Shown: piece after piece, positions 52,510 through 62,101 of the stretch | Layout: the number at the start of each line of letters is the position of its first letter | How positions within the stretch are numbered: position 1 is the first letter of the stretch | From: Mesorhizobium qingshengii | GTDB lineage: Bacteria > Pseudomonadota > Alphaproteobacteria > Rhizobiales > Rhizobiaceae | Reading direction: 5' to 3' | Assembly (NCBI RefSeq): GCF_027563465.1 | Contig: NZ_JAPFQA010000001.1 | Location: 434,001-498,000 of the forward strand | Length of the DNA: 64,000 bases | Translations under genes and position numbers: made by a program | The notes under the pieces: generated by a model | Told to the model about the DNA's origin: nothing | The model's database searches: none | What the model saw: the letters and a program-made list of their open reading frames with translations, nothing else

Positions 52510-53433
52510 TCACGCCACGTTACGCAAACCGCTGTCGTCAGCCCGGGCATTATCGGGCAGCGACTGCCGGGCCGCTTCCAGCAATATGTCGGCAAGGCGG
52601 GCCGCCACCGGCTCGGGTTCGGCGTCCTTGCGATGCAGGAACAGCGCCATTTTTGGCAATGCCGGCAGCCCGGCGATCTCAGGCGTCATCGCACTGACGC
52701 TGGCCGGCAGGCCGATGTCGGTGCGGATCGTCAGCCCAAGTCCCGCGGCGACGGCCGCCCAGATGCCGCCAAGGCTGGGGCTGGAGAAGGCCATCCGCCA
52801 GGACAGCCCAGCGCGGTCGAGCGTCTCTGTCGCCACCGTGCGCAAAAGGCATGGCGCTTCGAGCGCCACCAGCGGCAGTGGCTCGCCGTCGCGCAGGCTG
52901 GTCTCGATGCGCTTTGCCGGACCGATCCAGCGCATCTGCACATCGGCGACGTGCCGGCTGTAAGGCAGCGTCTCGCCGCTGTGCCAGGCGAGCGCGATGT
53001 CGAGATTGCCGGAGGTGATGCGCTCGGCGAGTTCGTAGCTGCGCGCGATCCTGGCCTCGATCTTGACCTTGGGATGGGCGCGGGCAAAGCGGCCGAGCAC
53101 GTCAGGCAGCACCGCCTCGCCGAAATCCTCCTGCAGCCCAAGCCGGACCCAACCTTCCAGTTCGACGTCATGAAGGGCCGCCGCTGCCTCGTCATTCAAT
53201 TCGAGCAGCCGGCGCGCATAGCCGAGCATGGTCTCACCCGCCTCCGTCAAGGCGAGGCCGCGTCCTGATTTGCGGAAGATCGGCGTCGCCGCCTGTTCCT
53301 CGAGTTTCTTCAATTGGGCGCTGACCGCCGAGGTCGACCGGCCAAGCCGGTCGGCGGCCCTGGCAAAACTGCCGAGCTCCATGCCGGTGACGAAACTGCG
53401 GAGAACGTCGAGATCGAATGTCACGCGTCGCAT
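52510..53433 (-). CDS. LysR-family transcriptional regulator
   Basis: A 307-residue LysR regulator with N-terminal helix-turn-helix (FARAADRLGRSTSAVSAQLK) and an effector domain. ATG at 53433 gives the family beginning MRRVTFDLDVLRSF; an ATG five codons upstream is in frame but has no better ribosome site. It is divergent from an MFS gene (121 bases between starts), the usual arrangement for a regulator and its target exporter. Confidence 0.88.
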   Translation of the reverse strand: MRRVTFDLDVLRSFVTGMELGSFARAADRLGRSTSAVSAQLKKLEEQAATPIFRKSGRGLALTEAGETMLGYARRLLELNDEAAAALHDVELEGWVRLGLQEDFGEAVLPDVLGRFARAHPKVKIEARIARSYELAERITSGNLDIALAWHSGETLPYSRHVADVQMRWIGPAKRIETSLRDGEPLPLVALEAPCLLRTVATETLDRAGLSWRMAFSSPSLGGIWAAVAAGLGLTIRTDIGLPASVSAMTPEIAGLPALPKMALFLHRKDAEPEPVAARLADILLEAARQSLPDNARADDSGLRNVA

Positions 53434-53554
53434 CGGAAAACGTCCCATTTTTCAGGATTGAATGTACGAAACTTCCTGATTTTAGGGATGGATTTATGGC
53501 GATAGAGAGAGTCCGTCAAGGTCCGGACCGCTGGTCCACCACGGGAAGATAATC

Positions 53555-54853
53555 ATGTCCGCCATCGTCGACTGCACCGACCGACAGTCATCTGAATGCC
53601 TGAAGGATGGTCCTGCCAGCCCTGCCGAGAGGGTGTTCAGTCCAGGACATCGCTGGAAGGTTCTGGGCCTGGGCGTTGCCGCGAACGCCAGTTTCTCGGC
53701 CACTTTTTCCGGCATACCAGCAACGGCGGTCTTGCTTCGCCAGGGCTATCACCTGGGCAATGCCGAGCTAGGCATGGCGCTCGGGGTTCTCGGGTTGGGG
53801 GTTGCGCTCAGTGAACTGCCCTGGGGCTTGCTCACCGACCGCTGGGGCGATCGCCGCGTGCTTCTGATCGGGCTCGGCGCGACGGCGGCCTGGCTCTTCG
53901 TCATGGCGATGCTGGTTGTCCCGACGAGGACCAATATTCCCAACGTCACGCTCCTGTCGGCCAGCCTGCTCCTCACGGGATTGCTGGGGGGCAGCGTTAA
54001 CGGTTCAAGCGGCCGCGCCATCATGGCCTGGTTTCGAGAAAGCGAACGCGGCTTCGCCATGAGCATCCGGCAGACGGCGGTGCCGCTTGGCGGCGGCCTC
54101 GGCGCGCTTGTCCTGCCGTCGCTTGCCCTGGCCTTCGGCTTTGCCGCGGTGTTCGGGCTCCTGGCGGCAGCATCCGCTCTCTCCGCCCTGTTCGCCTGGC
54201 GCTGGCTGCATGAGCCGCCGACGCGGGGCGAGGGCAAGTTCGGCTCGGCGGTTGTGACCGGGCCGCCGCCGCTGCGCAACATCGAGGTCTGGCGTATTGC
54301 CACCGCCATCGGCCTGCTCTGTTTTCCACAGGTGGCGGTGCTCACCTTCGCAGCGGTTTTCCTGCACGACTTCGTTGGGCTCGGAACGGCGGCGACCAGT
54401 GCCAGCCTCGCTGCCGTGCAGATCGGCGCCATGGTCACGCGCGTCTGTAGCGGCCGCTTCACCGACCGCCATGGCAACCGCCGCCTGTTTCTCCGGTCCT
54501 GCTGTGCGATCAGCGCGCTTGCCTTCGTGGTGCTTTGGCTGCTGGTTCTGGCCGCTTCCGCCATGTCAGGCAGCGCCTTCTTCCCGATGGCGCTCCTTCC
54601 TGTGCTTCTGGTTGTCGCGGGCATCTCGGTCTCTTCCTGGCACGGCGTCGCCTACACCGAGCTTGCCACGCTGGCCGGCGCCGGCCATGTCGGAACCGCG
54701 CTCAGCCTTGCCAACAGCTTCGTTTTCGTCGGCTTCTTCCTCGTGCCGGTGGCCATTCCGGGGCTTCTGCACCTCTTGTCATGGCCCGGCGTCTGGCTGT
54801 CGGCCGCGATCTGCGCGCTGATCGCCTGGCCGATCTTCCTGCGGCCGGCCTGA
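53555..54853 (+). CDS. MFS transporter
   Basis: A 432-residue permease with about twelve spans. The loop 2-3 motif reads GLLTDRWGDRRVLLIG and the second-half copy GRFTDRHGNRRLFL, both normal for MFS. There is an unusual hydrophilic N-terminus of about 30 residues (CTDRQSSECLKDG). Cargo is unknown; the divergent LysR gene may control it. Confidence 0.88.
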   Translation: MSAIVDCTDRQSSECLKDGPASPAERVFSPGHRWKVLGLGVAANASFSATFSGIPATAVLLRQGYHLGNAELGMALGVLGLGVALSELPWGLLTDRWGDRRVLLIGLGATAAWLFVMAMLVVPTRTNIPNVTLLSASLLLTGLLGGSVNGSSGRAIMAWFRESERGFAMSIRQTAVPLGGGLGALVLPSLALAFGFAAVFGLLAAASALSALFAWRWLHEPPTRGEGKFGSAVVTGPPPLRNIEVWRIATAIGLLCFPQVAVLTFAAVFLHDFVGLGTAATSASLAAVQIGAMVTRVCSGRFTDRHGNRRLFLRSCCAISALAFVVLWLLVLAASAMSGSAFFPMALLPVLLVVAGISVSSWHGVAYTELATLAGAGHVGTALSLANSFVFVGFFLVPVAIPGLLHLLSWPGVWLSAAICALIAWPIFLRPA

Positions 54854-55002
54854 GCGCACGTGCCAGCCGCAAAACCGCCCGACTTTGAAATCACCACCTT
54901 GAGCCGACTGAGAAAACCCGATCGATTCCGTTAACGTCCCATCAAGGTTAATGCATCATTTTGCTCTCCAGTGGGGTCAGTAGCGTTCCTGGAGAGTGTT
55001 CC

Positions 55003-56187
55003 GTGCATCGACGTATGTTGAAGCGGCTGGTCGCCGCCGCCGGTGAGAGAAGACGCGGCTTTCTGCCTCCGCTCGTCATCGGTCTAGGCATCTGGATCGG
55101 CTTCCCGACCGTCGCCGCCTACCAGGACATGACGAGCCTTGTTTCCGGCCTTGAAGCGTCGAGCACGCGCTGGAATTCCTATGTCGAGAAATCCGTTGCC
55201 GGCTCGACCCATTCGGCTGAAATGCCGTTTGTCGATTCCGACGTCACCGGCTCCATCTCCGGATCCGGTGTCCATCTGGCCGGCGTCGGCACCGTGTCGT
55301 TTCGCGGCAAGGGCGGCAAGGTTAGCGGGACGCCCGACGAGGACCGCGTCGTGCGCGCCGACAAGAAGGGCCGCATCGTCCAGGTGTCTCCCGTTGCACC
55401 GCCCAGGAACTTCAATGCCGGGTCGATCTTCGAGCGCACCTCCTCCTTGCTGCGCCCCAGCATGGACAGCGGCCTGAAGATGGCCTTCGCCAAGCCGCAG
55501 ATCAAAGGCAAGGAAATCCAGATTGCCGCGGCGTTCCATGCGCGTGAGGACAAGAAATCGGATCCCGGCGTGCCGGCCATGCTTGCGGCGCTGGTCAACA
55601 ATGACCATCCGGATGTGCTGGCGACCGCCTATGCGCAGGCCGAGCCGGACTATGCCAAGGCGTCGCCCTTCGAGGCCCTGCTGCAGGACGACAAGCCGAA
55701 TGACGGCCGCTTCATTCCGCCGATGGCCAAAGGTGACCATTCGTGGATACAGAACCCGCTTCCGGCAAGCGTCTTCTCCAAGCCGGAACAGGCATGCCTT
55801 GCCAACGGCATCTATTTCGAGGCGCGGAGCGAATCCGTGCGCGGCCAGGCCGCCGTTGCCCAGGTCATCCTCAACCGCGTCCGCAACCCGGCCTATCCGA
55901 ATTCGATCTGCGGCGTCGTCTACCAGAACGACAGCTGGTTCAACCGTTGCCAGTTCTCCTTCGCTTGCGACGGCAGGAAGAAGCGCATCGACAGCCCGGC
56001 CGCCTACAAGACCGCCCAGGATATCGCCATGGCCGTCACCGCCGGCAAGATCTTCATCCCTGAGGTCGGCTCGTCGACCCACTACTATGCCCAATATGTC
56101 CATCCCGGCTGGGCACGCACGATGCAGAAGATGACAAAGATCGGCCTGCATATCTTCTACCGGACCTATGGCGGCGGCTGGAGCTGA
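55003..56187 (+). CDS. SleB-type cell wall hydrolase
   Basis: A 394-residue protein with a hydrophobic anchor or signal (FLPPLVIGLGIWIGFPTVAA, about 20-39), a long low-complexity middle part and a C-terminal Hydrolase_2 domain (about 265-394; ANGIYFEARSESVRGQAAVA with the catalytic Glu, then SFACDGRKKRID). SleB-like proteins cut peptidoglycan glycan strands. In rhizobia several such paralogues serve in wall remodelling, not spore germination. GTG at 55003 with GGAG 9 bases upstream is taken as start. Confidence 0.87.
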   Translation: MHRRMLKRLVAAAGERRRGFLPPLVIGLGIWIGFPTVAAYQDMTSLVSGLEASSTRWNSYVEKSVAGSTHSAEMPFVDSDVTGSISGSGVHLAGVGTVSFRGKGGKVSGTPDEDRVVRADKKGRIVQVSPVAPPRNFNAGSIFERTSSLLRPSMDSGLKMAFAKPQIKGKEIQIAAAFHAREDKKSDPGVPAMLAALVNNDHPDVLATAYAQAEPDYAKASPFEALLQDDKPNDGRFIPPMAKGDHSWIQNPLPASVFSKPEQACLANGIYFEARSESVRGQAAVAQVILNRVRNPAYPNSICGVVYQNDSWFNRCQFSFACDGRKKRIDSPAAYKTAQDIAMAVTAGKIFIPEVGSSTHYYAQYVHPGWARTMQKMTKIGLHIFYRTYGGGWS

Positions 56188-56357
56188 GCAGCGAACAGAT
56201 CGCTGATCTTTTCGCGTGGTGCGCGGTCGATCGAAGAGCCATTGCCCGGGGGATTCGTGCCATGCATCCCCGTCGACGCGGCGGGCACGATGTCGCACCT
56301 TCCTAAGCATCTGATTTTATTGCCTAAAATACATGACGATGAACTTCCGCCCGTGGC

Positions 56358-56386
56358 TTGACGGGCGCAAACCCTCTAACTATGTT
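56358..56386 (+). promoter_or_regulatory. Sigma-70-type promoter of the F0 ATP synthase operon
   Basis: TTGACG (56358-56363), a 17-base spacer and TATGTT (56381-56386) match the alphaproteobacterial housekeeping promoter well. The transcript would begin near 56393, about 50 bases before the first gene, atpI. Confidence 0.65.
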
Positions 56387-56443
56387 GCCGGCGACTTTAG
56401 AAGCGGACGGACGGTGACGGTCTGACCGGGCAGGGGGGTTGCG

Positions 56444-56851
56444 ATGGCCGATAAAAACAGGCCAGACGGAACCGGAGAAACCGGCCGCGGCAAGCAGCAT
56501 GAACCCGACATCCGCGACGACGATCTTGAGCGACGTCGGCGTGAACTTGAAGCATCGCTTGCGACAAGGCTGCCGAACCGGCTCGAGGGGAAAGACGACG
56601 CGAAAGCGGGTAGTGCGGCCGGTTATGGCCAGGCGGTCAAACTCTCCAGTGAATTTATCGCTGGCGTGGTGGTGGGCGCCGGCATCGGCTGGATCATCGA
56701 TCGTATGGCGGGGACATCGCCGTGGGGTCTGATCGTGTTCCTGCTGCTTGGTTTTGGCGCCGGCGTGCTCAATGTCATGCGTTCCGCGGGCGTTGTGGCC
56801 GAATTCGGACAGGGCGATAAGTCGCGTTCTGACCGGGACGATAGAAAATGA
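56444..56851 (+). CDS. atpI: F0F1 ATP synthase-associated protein AtpI/AtpZ
   Basis: A 135-residue protein: a long charged N-terminus (about 1-60) and two membrane spans (about 68-88 and 93-113) with the SSEFIAGVVVGAGIGWIID motif. It helps assemble the c-ring or transports Mg2+ for the synthase in other bacteria. It is first in the F0 operon, followed by atpB 84 bases later. Confidence 0.9.
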   Translation: MADKNRPDGTGETGRGKQHEPDIRDDDLERRRRELEASLATRLPNRLEGKDDAKAGSAAGYGQAVKLSSEFIAGVVVGAGIGWIIDRMAGTSPWGLIVFLLLGFGAGVLNVMRSAGVVAEFGQGDKSRSDRDDRK

Positions 56852-56935
56852 CCGCCCTTCAGGCGGCATTTGGAAATGGCCGCCCTCGTGCGGCGATGGT
56901 AATTTGGCCGTACGCGGCATTGACGGGGTTTGAAC

Positions 56936-57694
56936 GTGGCAGCTGACAAGGTCGATCCGATCCACCAGTTCCATATCAACAAGCTGATACCGATCGAGAT
57001 CGGCGGCTATGACCTGTCGTTCACCAATTCGGCGCTGTTCATGGTCGCCACCGTGGTTGTCGCTGCGGCATTTCTGTTTCTGACCACGTCGAGCCGCAGC
57101 CTTGTTCCCGGCCGCCTTCAGTCGATCTCCGAAATGGCCTATGAGTTCGTGGGCAACATGTTGCGCGATGCCGCCGGCACGCAAGGCATGAAGTTCTTCC
57201 CGTTCGTGTTCTCCCTGTTCATGTTCGTGCTGGTCGCCAACCTGCTTGGCCTGTTCCCGTATTTCTTCACCGTCACCAGCCACATCATCGTCACCTTCGG
57301 CCTCGCCGCCCTGGTGATAGGAACCGTGGTCGTCTACGGGTTCATGAAGCATGGTCTCGGTTTCCTGAAACTGTTCGTGCCGCACGGCGTGCCGGTGTTC
57401 CTGCTGCCGCTAGTGGTGCTGATCGAGGTTATCTCCTTCGTGTCGCGCCCGGTCAGCCTCTCGGTTCGTCTGTTCGCCAACATGCTCGCCGGCCACATCA
57501 CGCTGAAGGTGTTCTCGGGGTTCGTCGTCAGCCTGAGCGCGCTGGGCGCGGTCGGCGTGGCGGGTTCGGTCCTGCCGCTGGCAATGGCGGTGGCGCTGAC
57601 CGCTTTGGAATTGCTGGTCGCCTTCCTGCAGGCCTACGTCTTTGCCGTCTTGACCTGCATGTATCTCAACGACGCCCTGCATCCCGGGCATTAA
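56936..57694 (+). CDS. atpB: F0F1 ATP synthase subunit a
   Basis: A 252-residue F0 stator protein with five to six spans. The essential Arg of the proton path lies in [14 protein letters not shown] (near 177), and the [14 protein letters not shown] segment is conserved. GTG at 56936 is taken as start, with GGGG upstream; a TTG two codons earlier is an alternative. It conducts protons with the c-ring. Confidence 0.95.
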   Translation: MAADKVDPIHQFHINKLIPIEIGGYDLSFTNSALFMVATVVVAAAFLFLTTSSRSLVPGRLQSISEMAYEFVGNMLRDAAGTQGMKFFPFVFSLFMFVLVANLLGLFPYFFTVTSHIIVTFGLAALVIGTVVVYGFMKHGLGFLKLFVPHGVPVFLLPLVVLIEVISFVSRPVSLSVRLFANMLAGHITLKVFSGFVVSLSALGAVGVAGSVLPLAMAVALTALELLVAFLQAYVFAVLTCMYLNDALHPGH

Positions 57695-57763
57695 CCCAAG
57701 AGTTTCCGGCATTGGCGCCGGATGGAATCGCAACGGAATTTCAGATCCAAAGGAGTTGAACAA

Positions 57764-57988
57764 ATGGACGCAGAAGCAGCAAAGTACATCGGCGCCGGCA
57801 TCGCTTGCCTGGGCATGGGTGGCGCGGGCATTGGCCTCGGCAACATCTTCGGCAGCTATCTCGCGGGCGCTCTGCGCAACCCGTCGGCTGCTGATGGCCA
57901 GTTCGGCCGTCTGATCTTCGGCTTCGCCGTGACCGAAGCTCTGGGCATCTTCTCGCTTCTCATCGCGCTTCTGGCCCTGTTCGGCTGA
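57764..57988 (+). CDS. atpE: F0F1 ATP synthase subunit c
   Basis: A 74-residue two-span hairpin. The Gly-rich first helix ([14 protein letters not shown]), polar loop RNPSAADG and the proton-carrying E58 (AVTEALG) are all present. AAGGAG stands before the ATG, which fits the high expression needed for a ring of several copies. It lies 69 bases after atpB. Confidence 0.96.
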   Translation: MDAEAAKYIGAGIACLGMGGAGIGLGNIFGSYLAGALRNPSAADGQFGRLIFGFAVTEALGIFSLLIALLALFG

Positions 57989-58050
57989 GCACTGGGAAGA
58001 TTGGACAGGCCAGCCGCAAAAGCGGCGGGCCTGAATTTCGGGGATAGTCC

Positions 58051-58650
58051 ATGTTCGTGACATCTGCCTTCGCGCAAGAGTCCGCGCCTGCCGCCGATAC
58101 CAGCCACGCTGCGACGGAAGGCGACACGCATTCCGGCACCAGCGTGCCTGCGGAAGCGCACGGCACGTTTCCTCCATTCGATCCTGCGACGTTCCCGTCG
58201 CAGCTTCTGTGGTTGGCGATCACTTTCGGGCTGTTCTACCTCTTCCTGAAGCGGGTCGTGATGCCGCGTGTTGGCGGCATCATCGATGTCCGTAACGATC
58301 GCATCACGCAGGATCTCGACCAGGCAGCCAAGTTGAAGGGCGAGGCCGACGCCGCTGTTGCTGCCTACGAGCAGGAACTGGCGGAAGCCAAGACCAATGC
58401 CAACGCGATCGGCCAAAAGGCCAACGATGTGGCCAAGGCCGAAGCCGAGACCGCACGCAAGAAGGTCGAGGCAGCGCTTGACCAGAAGCTTGGCGAGGCG
58501 GAGGCGCGCATCGCCTCCATCAAGGCCAATGCCATGAAGGAAGTCGGCACCATCGCCGAGGACACCGCTTCGGCGATCGTCGAGGCACTGGTCGGCGGCA
58601 AGGCCAGCAAGGCCGAGATCGCGGCCGCGGTCAAATCCGTGGCCGGGTGA
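58051..58650 (+). CDS. atpF2: F0F1 ATP synthase subunit b'
   Basis: A 199-residue b-type stator subunit. An N-terminal low-complexity segment (about 1-42, with TSHAATEGDTHSGT) precedes the membrane span (about 48-66, LLWLAITFGLFYLFLKRVV) and a long Ala/Glu/Lys coiled coil. Alphaproteobacteria use b and b' as a pair; the second copy follows 10 bases downstream. The N-terminal extension is typical of rhizobial b'. Confidence 0.93.
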   Translation: MFVTSAFAQESAPAADTSHAATEGDTHSGTSVPAEAHGTFPPFDPATFPSQLLWLAITFGLFYLFLKRVVMPRVGGIIDVRNDRITQDLDQAAKLKGEADAAVAAYEQELAEAKTNANAIGQKANDVAKAEAETARKKVEAALDQKLGEAEARIASIKANAMKEVGTIAEDTASAIVEALVGGKASKAEIAAAVKSVAG

Positions 58651-58660
58651 GGAGCGCATC

Positions 58661-59152
58661 ATGGACGCCACATCTCTTGCAACGCTTTGGGCAACGGTAG
58701 CCCTCGTCATCTTCCTGGGCGTTGCCGTCTACATCAAGGTGCCCGGCATTATCGCCAAGGCGCTCGACGCCCGTGCCGCCCGGATCAGCAATGAGCTGGA
58801 CGAGGCGCGCCGGCTGCGCGAGGAGGCCCAGCAACTGCTTGGCCAGTATCAGCGCAAGCGCAAGGAAGCCGAGCAGGAGGCCGCCGACATCGTCGCCGCC
58901 GCCAAGCGCGAAGCCGATATGCTTGCCGCCGATGCGCACAAGAAGACCGAGGATTATGTTGCCCGGCGTACAGCGCTTGCCGAACAGAAGATCGGTCAGG
59001 CCGAGCGTGACGCGATCGCTGAAGTCCGCGCCAGCGCCGTTGACATCGCCGTCGAGGCTGCGCGGACCCTGCTGGCCGGCAAGATCGACGCCAAGGCCGG
59101 TGCCGACCTGTTCAAGGCATCGCTTGCGGATGTGAAGTCGAAGCTGAACTGA
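58661..59152 (+). CDS. atpF: F0F1 ATP synthase subunit b
   Basis: A 163-residue stator subunit: one span (about 6-24, LATLWATVALVIFLGVAVY) and an extended Ala/Arg/Glu-rich coiled coil ending ADVKSKLN. It pairs with b' to hold the F1 head, whose genes are elsewhere. It is the last gene of the operon, followed by an intrinsic terminator. Confidence 0.95.
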   Translation: MDATSLATLWATVALVIFLGVAVYIKVPGIIAKALDARAARISNELDEARRLREEAQQLLGQYQRKRKEAEQEAADIVAAAKREADMLAADAHKKTEDYVARRTALAEQKIGQAERDAIAEVRASAVDIAVEAARTLLAGKIDAKAGADLFKASLADVKSKLN

Positions 59153-59175
59153 GCCTGTCGATCAAGCAAAAAACG

Positions 59176-59206
59176 AAGCCGCCCGGGAAACCTGGCGGCT
59201 TTTTTG
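59176..59206 (+). terminator. Rho-independent terminator of the F0 operon
   Basis: Stem AAGCCGCC/GGCGGCTT (59176-59183 with 59194-59201), extended by two inner pairs past one mismatch, a GAAA loop and a run of six T residues. It lies 23 bases after the atpF stop. Confidence 0.9.
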
Positions 59207-59222
59207 TTGTGGCGGGAATCAT

Positions 59223-59241
59223 CTCCCCCTTGAGGGGGGAG
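59223..59241. repeat. Short G/C hairpin between F0 operon and rnhB
   Basis: CTCCCCC-TTGAG-GGGGGAG forms a perfect 7-base stem in the gap between the convergent atpF and rnhB genes. Such units recur in rhizobial intergenic DNA; here it could help stop leftward transcription of rnhB. Confidence 0.5.
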
Positions 59242-59275
59242 GCTACCCGCTCAGCCGTTTCACCAATCCCTAAAT

Positions 59276-59971
59276 TCAATCAAGCCCGGCCAGGCTCTCC
59301 TCTTCCGCCACCTCAGCGCCGCCCAGCCTGAACGGCGCGAAGGACACGCGGTGCAGCCGCGCGATAGGCCCATGCGCCTCGATCGCCGTGCGATGGCGGG
59401 CCGTGGCGTAGCCCATGTGGACCTCGAACCCGTAGCGGTCGTGATGGTTGCCGCAGCCGCACATCATTCTGTCACGCATCACCTTGGCGACGATCGAGGC
59501 GGCGGCGATCGATTGCGAACGCTGGTCGCCCTTGATCAGCGCCCGCCCTGCGCAAGGCAGGCCCGGTGGCACGTCGCGGCCGTCGGCGAGCGCGAGCTTC
59601 GGTTGAACCGACAGGCCGACCAGCGCACGGCGCATGGCCTCCAGGCTGGCCTTGAGGATGTTGCTGCCGTCGATGCCCTCGGCGCTGATGGACGCCATCG
59701 AAACGCCCAGCGCGGAGCCAAGAATTCGCAGGAACAGCGCCTCGCGCTGCAAGTGGCTGAGGCGCTTGGAATCGTCGAGCCCGTCTGGAATGTTGGCGGG
59801 GTCGAGCACCACCGCCGCGGCTACCACTGGCCCAGCCAGGGGGCCGCGGCCGGCCTCATCCATCCCGGCCACCGGCCACAGACCATCGGCCATCGCCTTC
59901 GTCTCGAAGGAGAAATCGGGTTTCTCGACGATTTCGAAGAGAAGCGGAGAGTCGGAACGCGCGCGAGCCAT
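59276..59971 (-). CDS. rnhB: Ribonuclease HII
   Basis: A 231-residue enzyme that cuts RNA in RNA-DNA hybrids and removes single misincorporated ribonucleotides. The hallmark [13 protein letters not shown] carries D38 and E39 of the metal site; the later Asp in ALADGRDVP and the [12 protein letters not shown] helix are also present. The N-terminal 30 residues are a variable extension common in rhizobia. ATG at 59971 is chosen; a frame open 78 bases more has no ribosome site. It is convergent with the F0 operon. Confidence 0.94.
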   Translation of the reverse strand: MARARSDSPLLFEIVEKPDFSFETKAMADGLWPVAGMDEAGRGPLAGPVVAAAVVLDPANIPDGLDDSKRLSHLQREALFLRILGSALGVSMASISAEGIDGSNILKASLEAMRRALVGLSVQPKLALADGRDVPPGLPCAGRALIKGDQRSQSIAAASIVAKVMRDRMMCGCGNHHDRYGFEVHMGYATARHRTAIEAHGPIARLHRVSFAPFRLGGAEVAEEESLAGLD

Positions 59972-60123
59972 GTTGCGGCGAGGTTCGCATCGGCTCCGAT
60001 TCTCCGCAAGTCCCTCCGGGTCGGGTGGGGCGCCGGACCGGGAGGGCACCGTCTGCAGGCCGGGGCAGGCCGGACGGGATTCTTGTGCTGCGACAGATCA
60101 AGCCACCGCAGCGAATTGAGCTT

Positions 60124-61329
60124 TCAAAGCAGCGTCAGCTGCAGCTGGTCCTTTCCGGCGGAAACGAACTGGTCGGTCCGAAGCGCACGCCGTTCGACAT
60201 TGAGGCCGAGCCGCTTGGCGGTGATCTCGAAACGCCGGCCGATCTGCCAGGCGTAGGGACCGGCACCCTTCATGCGCTTGCCCCATTCCGAATCGTAATC
60301 CTTGCCATCACGCATCGAACGGATCAGCGACATCACGTGGCGGTAGCGGTCGGGATAGTGGCGCAGCAGCCAGTCCTTGAAGATCGGGCTCACCTCCAGC
60401 GGCAGGCGCAGGATGACGTAACCCGCCTCGCGCGCGCCGGCCGCGCGTGCCGAATCGAGGATGCGCTCCATCTCTTGGTCGGTCAGGCCGGGGATGATCG
60501 GCGCCACCATCACCGAAGCCGGAATGCCGGCATCCGAAAGCTGCCGGATAGCCTCCAGCCGCTTGGTCGGCGTCGATGCGCGTGGCTCCATCGTTCTGGC
60601 CAGCATGCGGTCGAGCGTCGTCACCGACAGCGCCACCTTGGCCAGCCCGCGCTCGGCCATGCGCGAAAGAATATCGATGTCGCGCGTCACCAGGGCGGAC
60701 TTGGTGACGATGCCGACCGGATGGCCGCGTGCTTCCAGCACCTCGAGGATCTCGCGCATGATACGGTATTGCTTCTCGATCGGCTGGTAGGGGTCGGTGT
60801 TGGTGCCGATGGCGATGGTGCGCGGCTGATAGCCATCCTTCGACAGCTCCTTGTCCAGCAACCGCGCCGCATCCGGCTTGGCGAACAGCTTGGATTCGAA
60901 ATCGAGACCCGGCGACAGGCCCATGAAACTGTGTGTCGGCCGGGCAAAGCAATAGACGCAGCCGTGCTCGCAGCCGCGATAGGGGTTGATGGAACGGTCG
61001 AAGGAAATGTCGGGCGATTCGTTGCGGGTGATGATGGTGCGCGGCTTCTCGACCTGCACTTCGGTCTTGAAGGGCGGCAGTTCCTCCAGAGAATTCCAGC
61101 CGTCATCGAAGACATGCCGGCTGACCGGCTCGAACCGCCCGGAAGGATTGATGCCCGCCGACCTGCCGCGATTGCGGTCCGGACGGACGCGCATGCCGCT
61201 CTGCTCGATCATTGCATTGGCCATCTCGGCTCTTCCTGCCCCGAAAGCTGCAATGTCGGCGCGCACGATCTGTTCCATTTTCGCCCGCTCCCAGGGACTG
61301 TCCATGTTGTGTCGAATCGCTCGGCTCAT
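60124..61329 (-). CDS. PA0069-family radical SAM protein
   Basis: A 401-residue protein with the CxxxCxxC iron-sulfur motif at C120-C124-C127 (RGCEHGCVYC) and other radical-SAM features (GTNTDPYQPIE, VTKSALVTRD). It belongs to the SplB-related/PA0069 family, common in proteobacteria and without known function. AGGA lies 8 bases before ATG 61329. It lies about 150 bases upstream of rnhB on the same strand, and is divergent from a glycosyltransferase-like gene. Confidence 0.9.
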   Translation of the reverse strand: MSRAIRHNMDSPWERAKMEQIVRADIAAFGAGRAEMANAMIEQSGMRVRPDRNRGRSAGINPSGRFEPVSRHVFDDGWNSLEELPPFKTEVQVEKPRTIITRNESPDISFDRSINPYRGCEHGCVYCFARPTHSFMGLSPGLDFESKLFAKPDAARLLDKELSKDGYQPRTIAIGTNTDPYQPIEKQYRIMREILEVLEARGHPVGIVTKSALVTRDIDILSRMAERGLAKVALSVTTLDRMLARTMEPRASTPTKRLEAIRQLSDAGIPASVMVAPIIPGLTDQEMERILDSARAAGAREAGYVILRLPLEVSPIFKDWLLRHYPDRYRHVMSLIRSMRDGKDYDSEWGKRMKGAGPYAWQIGRRFEITAKRLGLNVERRALRTDQFVSAGKDQLQLTLL

Positions 61330-61425
61330 GAAATTATTCCTATTTAGCCGAAGAGAACAAAGCAAGAACTTTTTATGGTGCGGCGCAAGAACTGGCGCTG
61401 TGCGCCGCTTTCCGCTATTCGGCTA

Positions 61426-61956
61426 ATGATGCTCAGCGTTCTCATAGAAACCCGAAATGACGAGGAGGCTCTCGCCCGAACGCTTGCCTCGCTGATTGGC
61501 GGCGCGGTCGAGGGCGTGGTGCGCGAAGTGATCGTCTGCGACACGGGTTCGACCGACCAGACGCATCGTGTCGCCGAGCATGCCGGCTGCCATTATGTCG
61601 CGAGCGGCGGTGTCGTTGCGGGCATCCGGCAAGCCAAGGGTGAATGGCTGTTGCTGCTGGAGCCGGGTGCGCGGCTGGTGGAGGGCTGGATCGACGAGGT
61701 CGTTGCCCACACGGCCAGGCAAACCATGGCAGCGCGATTCTCGCGGGTGCGAGCCAGCCGCGTGCCGTTCCTGGCTCGGGTCTTTTCGGGAAACCGCGCT
61801 TTGGCCGACGGACTGGTGATCAGCAAGCAGCAGGCCGCCGCCGCGGCGAAGAATGCGGGCAGCGCCGAGGCCATAGCGCGCGGCCGCGCGACAAAGCGGC
61901 TCGACGCCGAGATCTGGGTGGCGTCGGCGAAGCAAGAGCACCGCTCCCCTAAGTGA
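61426..61956 (+). CDS. Glycosyltransferase family 2-like protein
   Basis: A 176-residue protein with the GT-A beginning LSVLIETRNDEEALARTLASL and a CDTGSTDQT motif in place of the usual DDGSTD. It is short; the domain lacks the later catalytic part of full GT2 enzymes, so it may be an inactive or unusual member. Two adjacent ATGs (61426, 61429) can serve as start. It is divergent from the radical SAM gene. Confidence 0.75.
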   Translation: MMLSVLIETRNDEEALARTLASLIGGAVEGVVREVIVCDTGSTDQTHRVAEHAGCHYVASGGVVAGIRQAKGEWLLLLEPGARLVEGWIDEVVAHTARQTMAARFSRVRASRVPFLARVFSGNRALADGLVISKQQAAAAAKNAGSAEAIARGRATKRLDAEIWVASAKQEHRSPK

Positions 61957-61978
61957 TTTTTTGCAGCTGCTCTGTCTA

Positions 61979-61993
61979 TTGTGCATTGCACAA
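61979..61993. promoter_or_regulatory. 15-base palindrome upstream of the PhyH-like gene
   Basis: TTGTGCA-T-TGCACAA is a perfect inverted repeat about 109 bases before the dioxygenase start and 23 after the glycosyltransferase stop. Its TGCA half-sites are of the sort bound by several dimeric regulators in this order; no regulator can be named. Confidence 0.45.
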
Positions 61994-62101
61994 AATCTGA
62001 CGCGGGATTAGCCTGCTGTGGAAGCGGGTGGATTGGGTTTGGGTCATGCCGAGTGTTGAGCGCCGATGCGTATCGGTGCCGCTCTCATAGCCGAGGATCC
62101 G

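Noticed and set aside
50259..52595. A 778-residue minus-strand frame
   Set aside because: It mirrors the der and TPR-protein genes; der is unmistakable on the plus strand.
54925..54960. A possible CtrA box (TTAA...TTAA) upstream of the cell wall hydrolase
   Set aside because: The two TTAA elements are 13 bases apart instead of the 7 required by the consensus.
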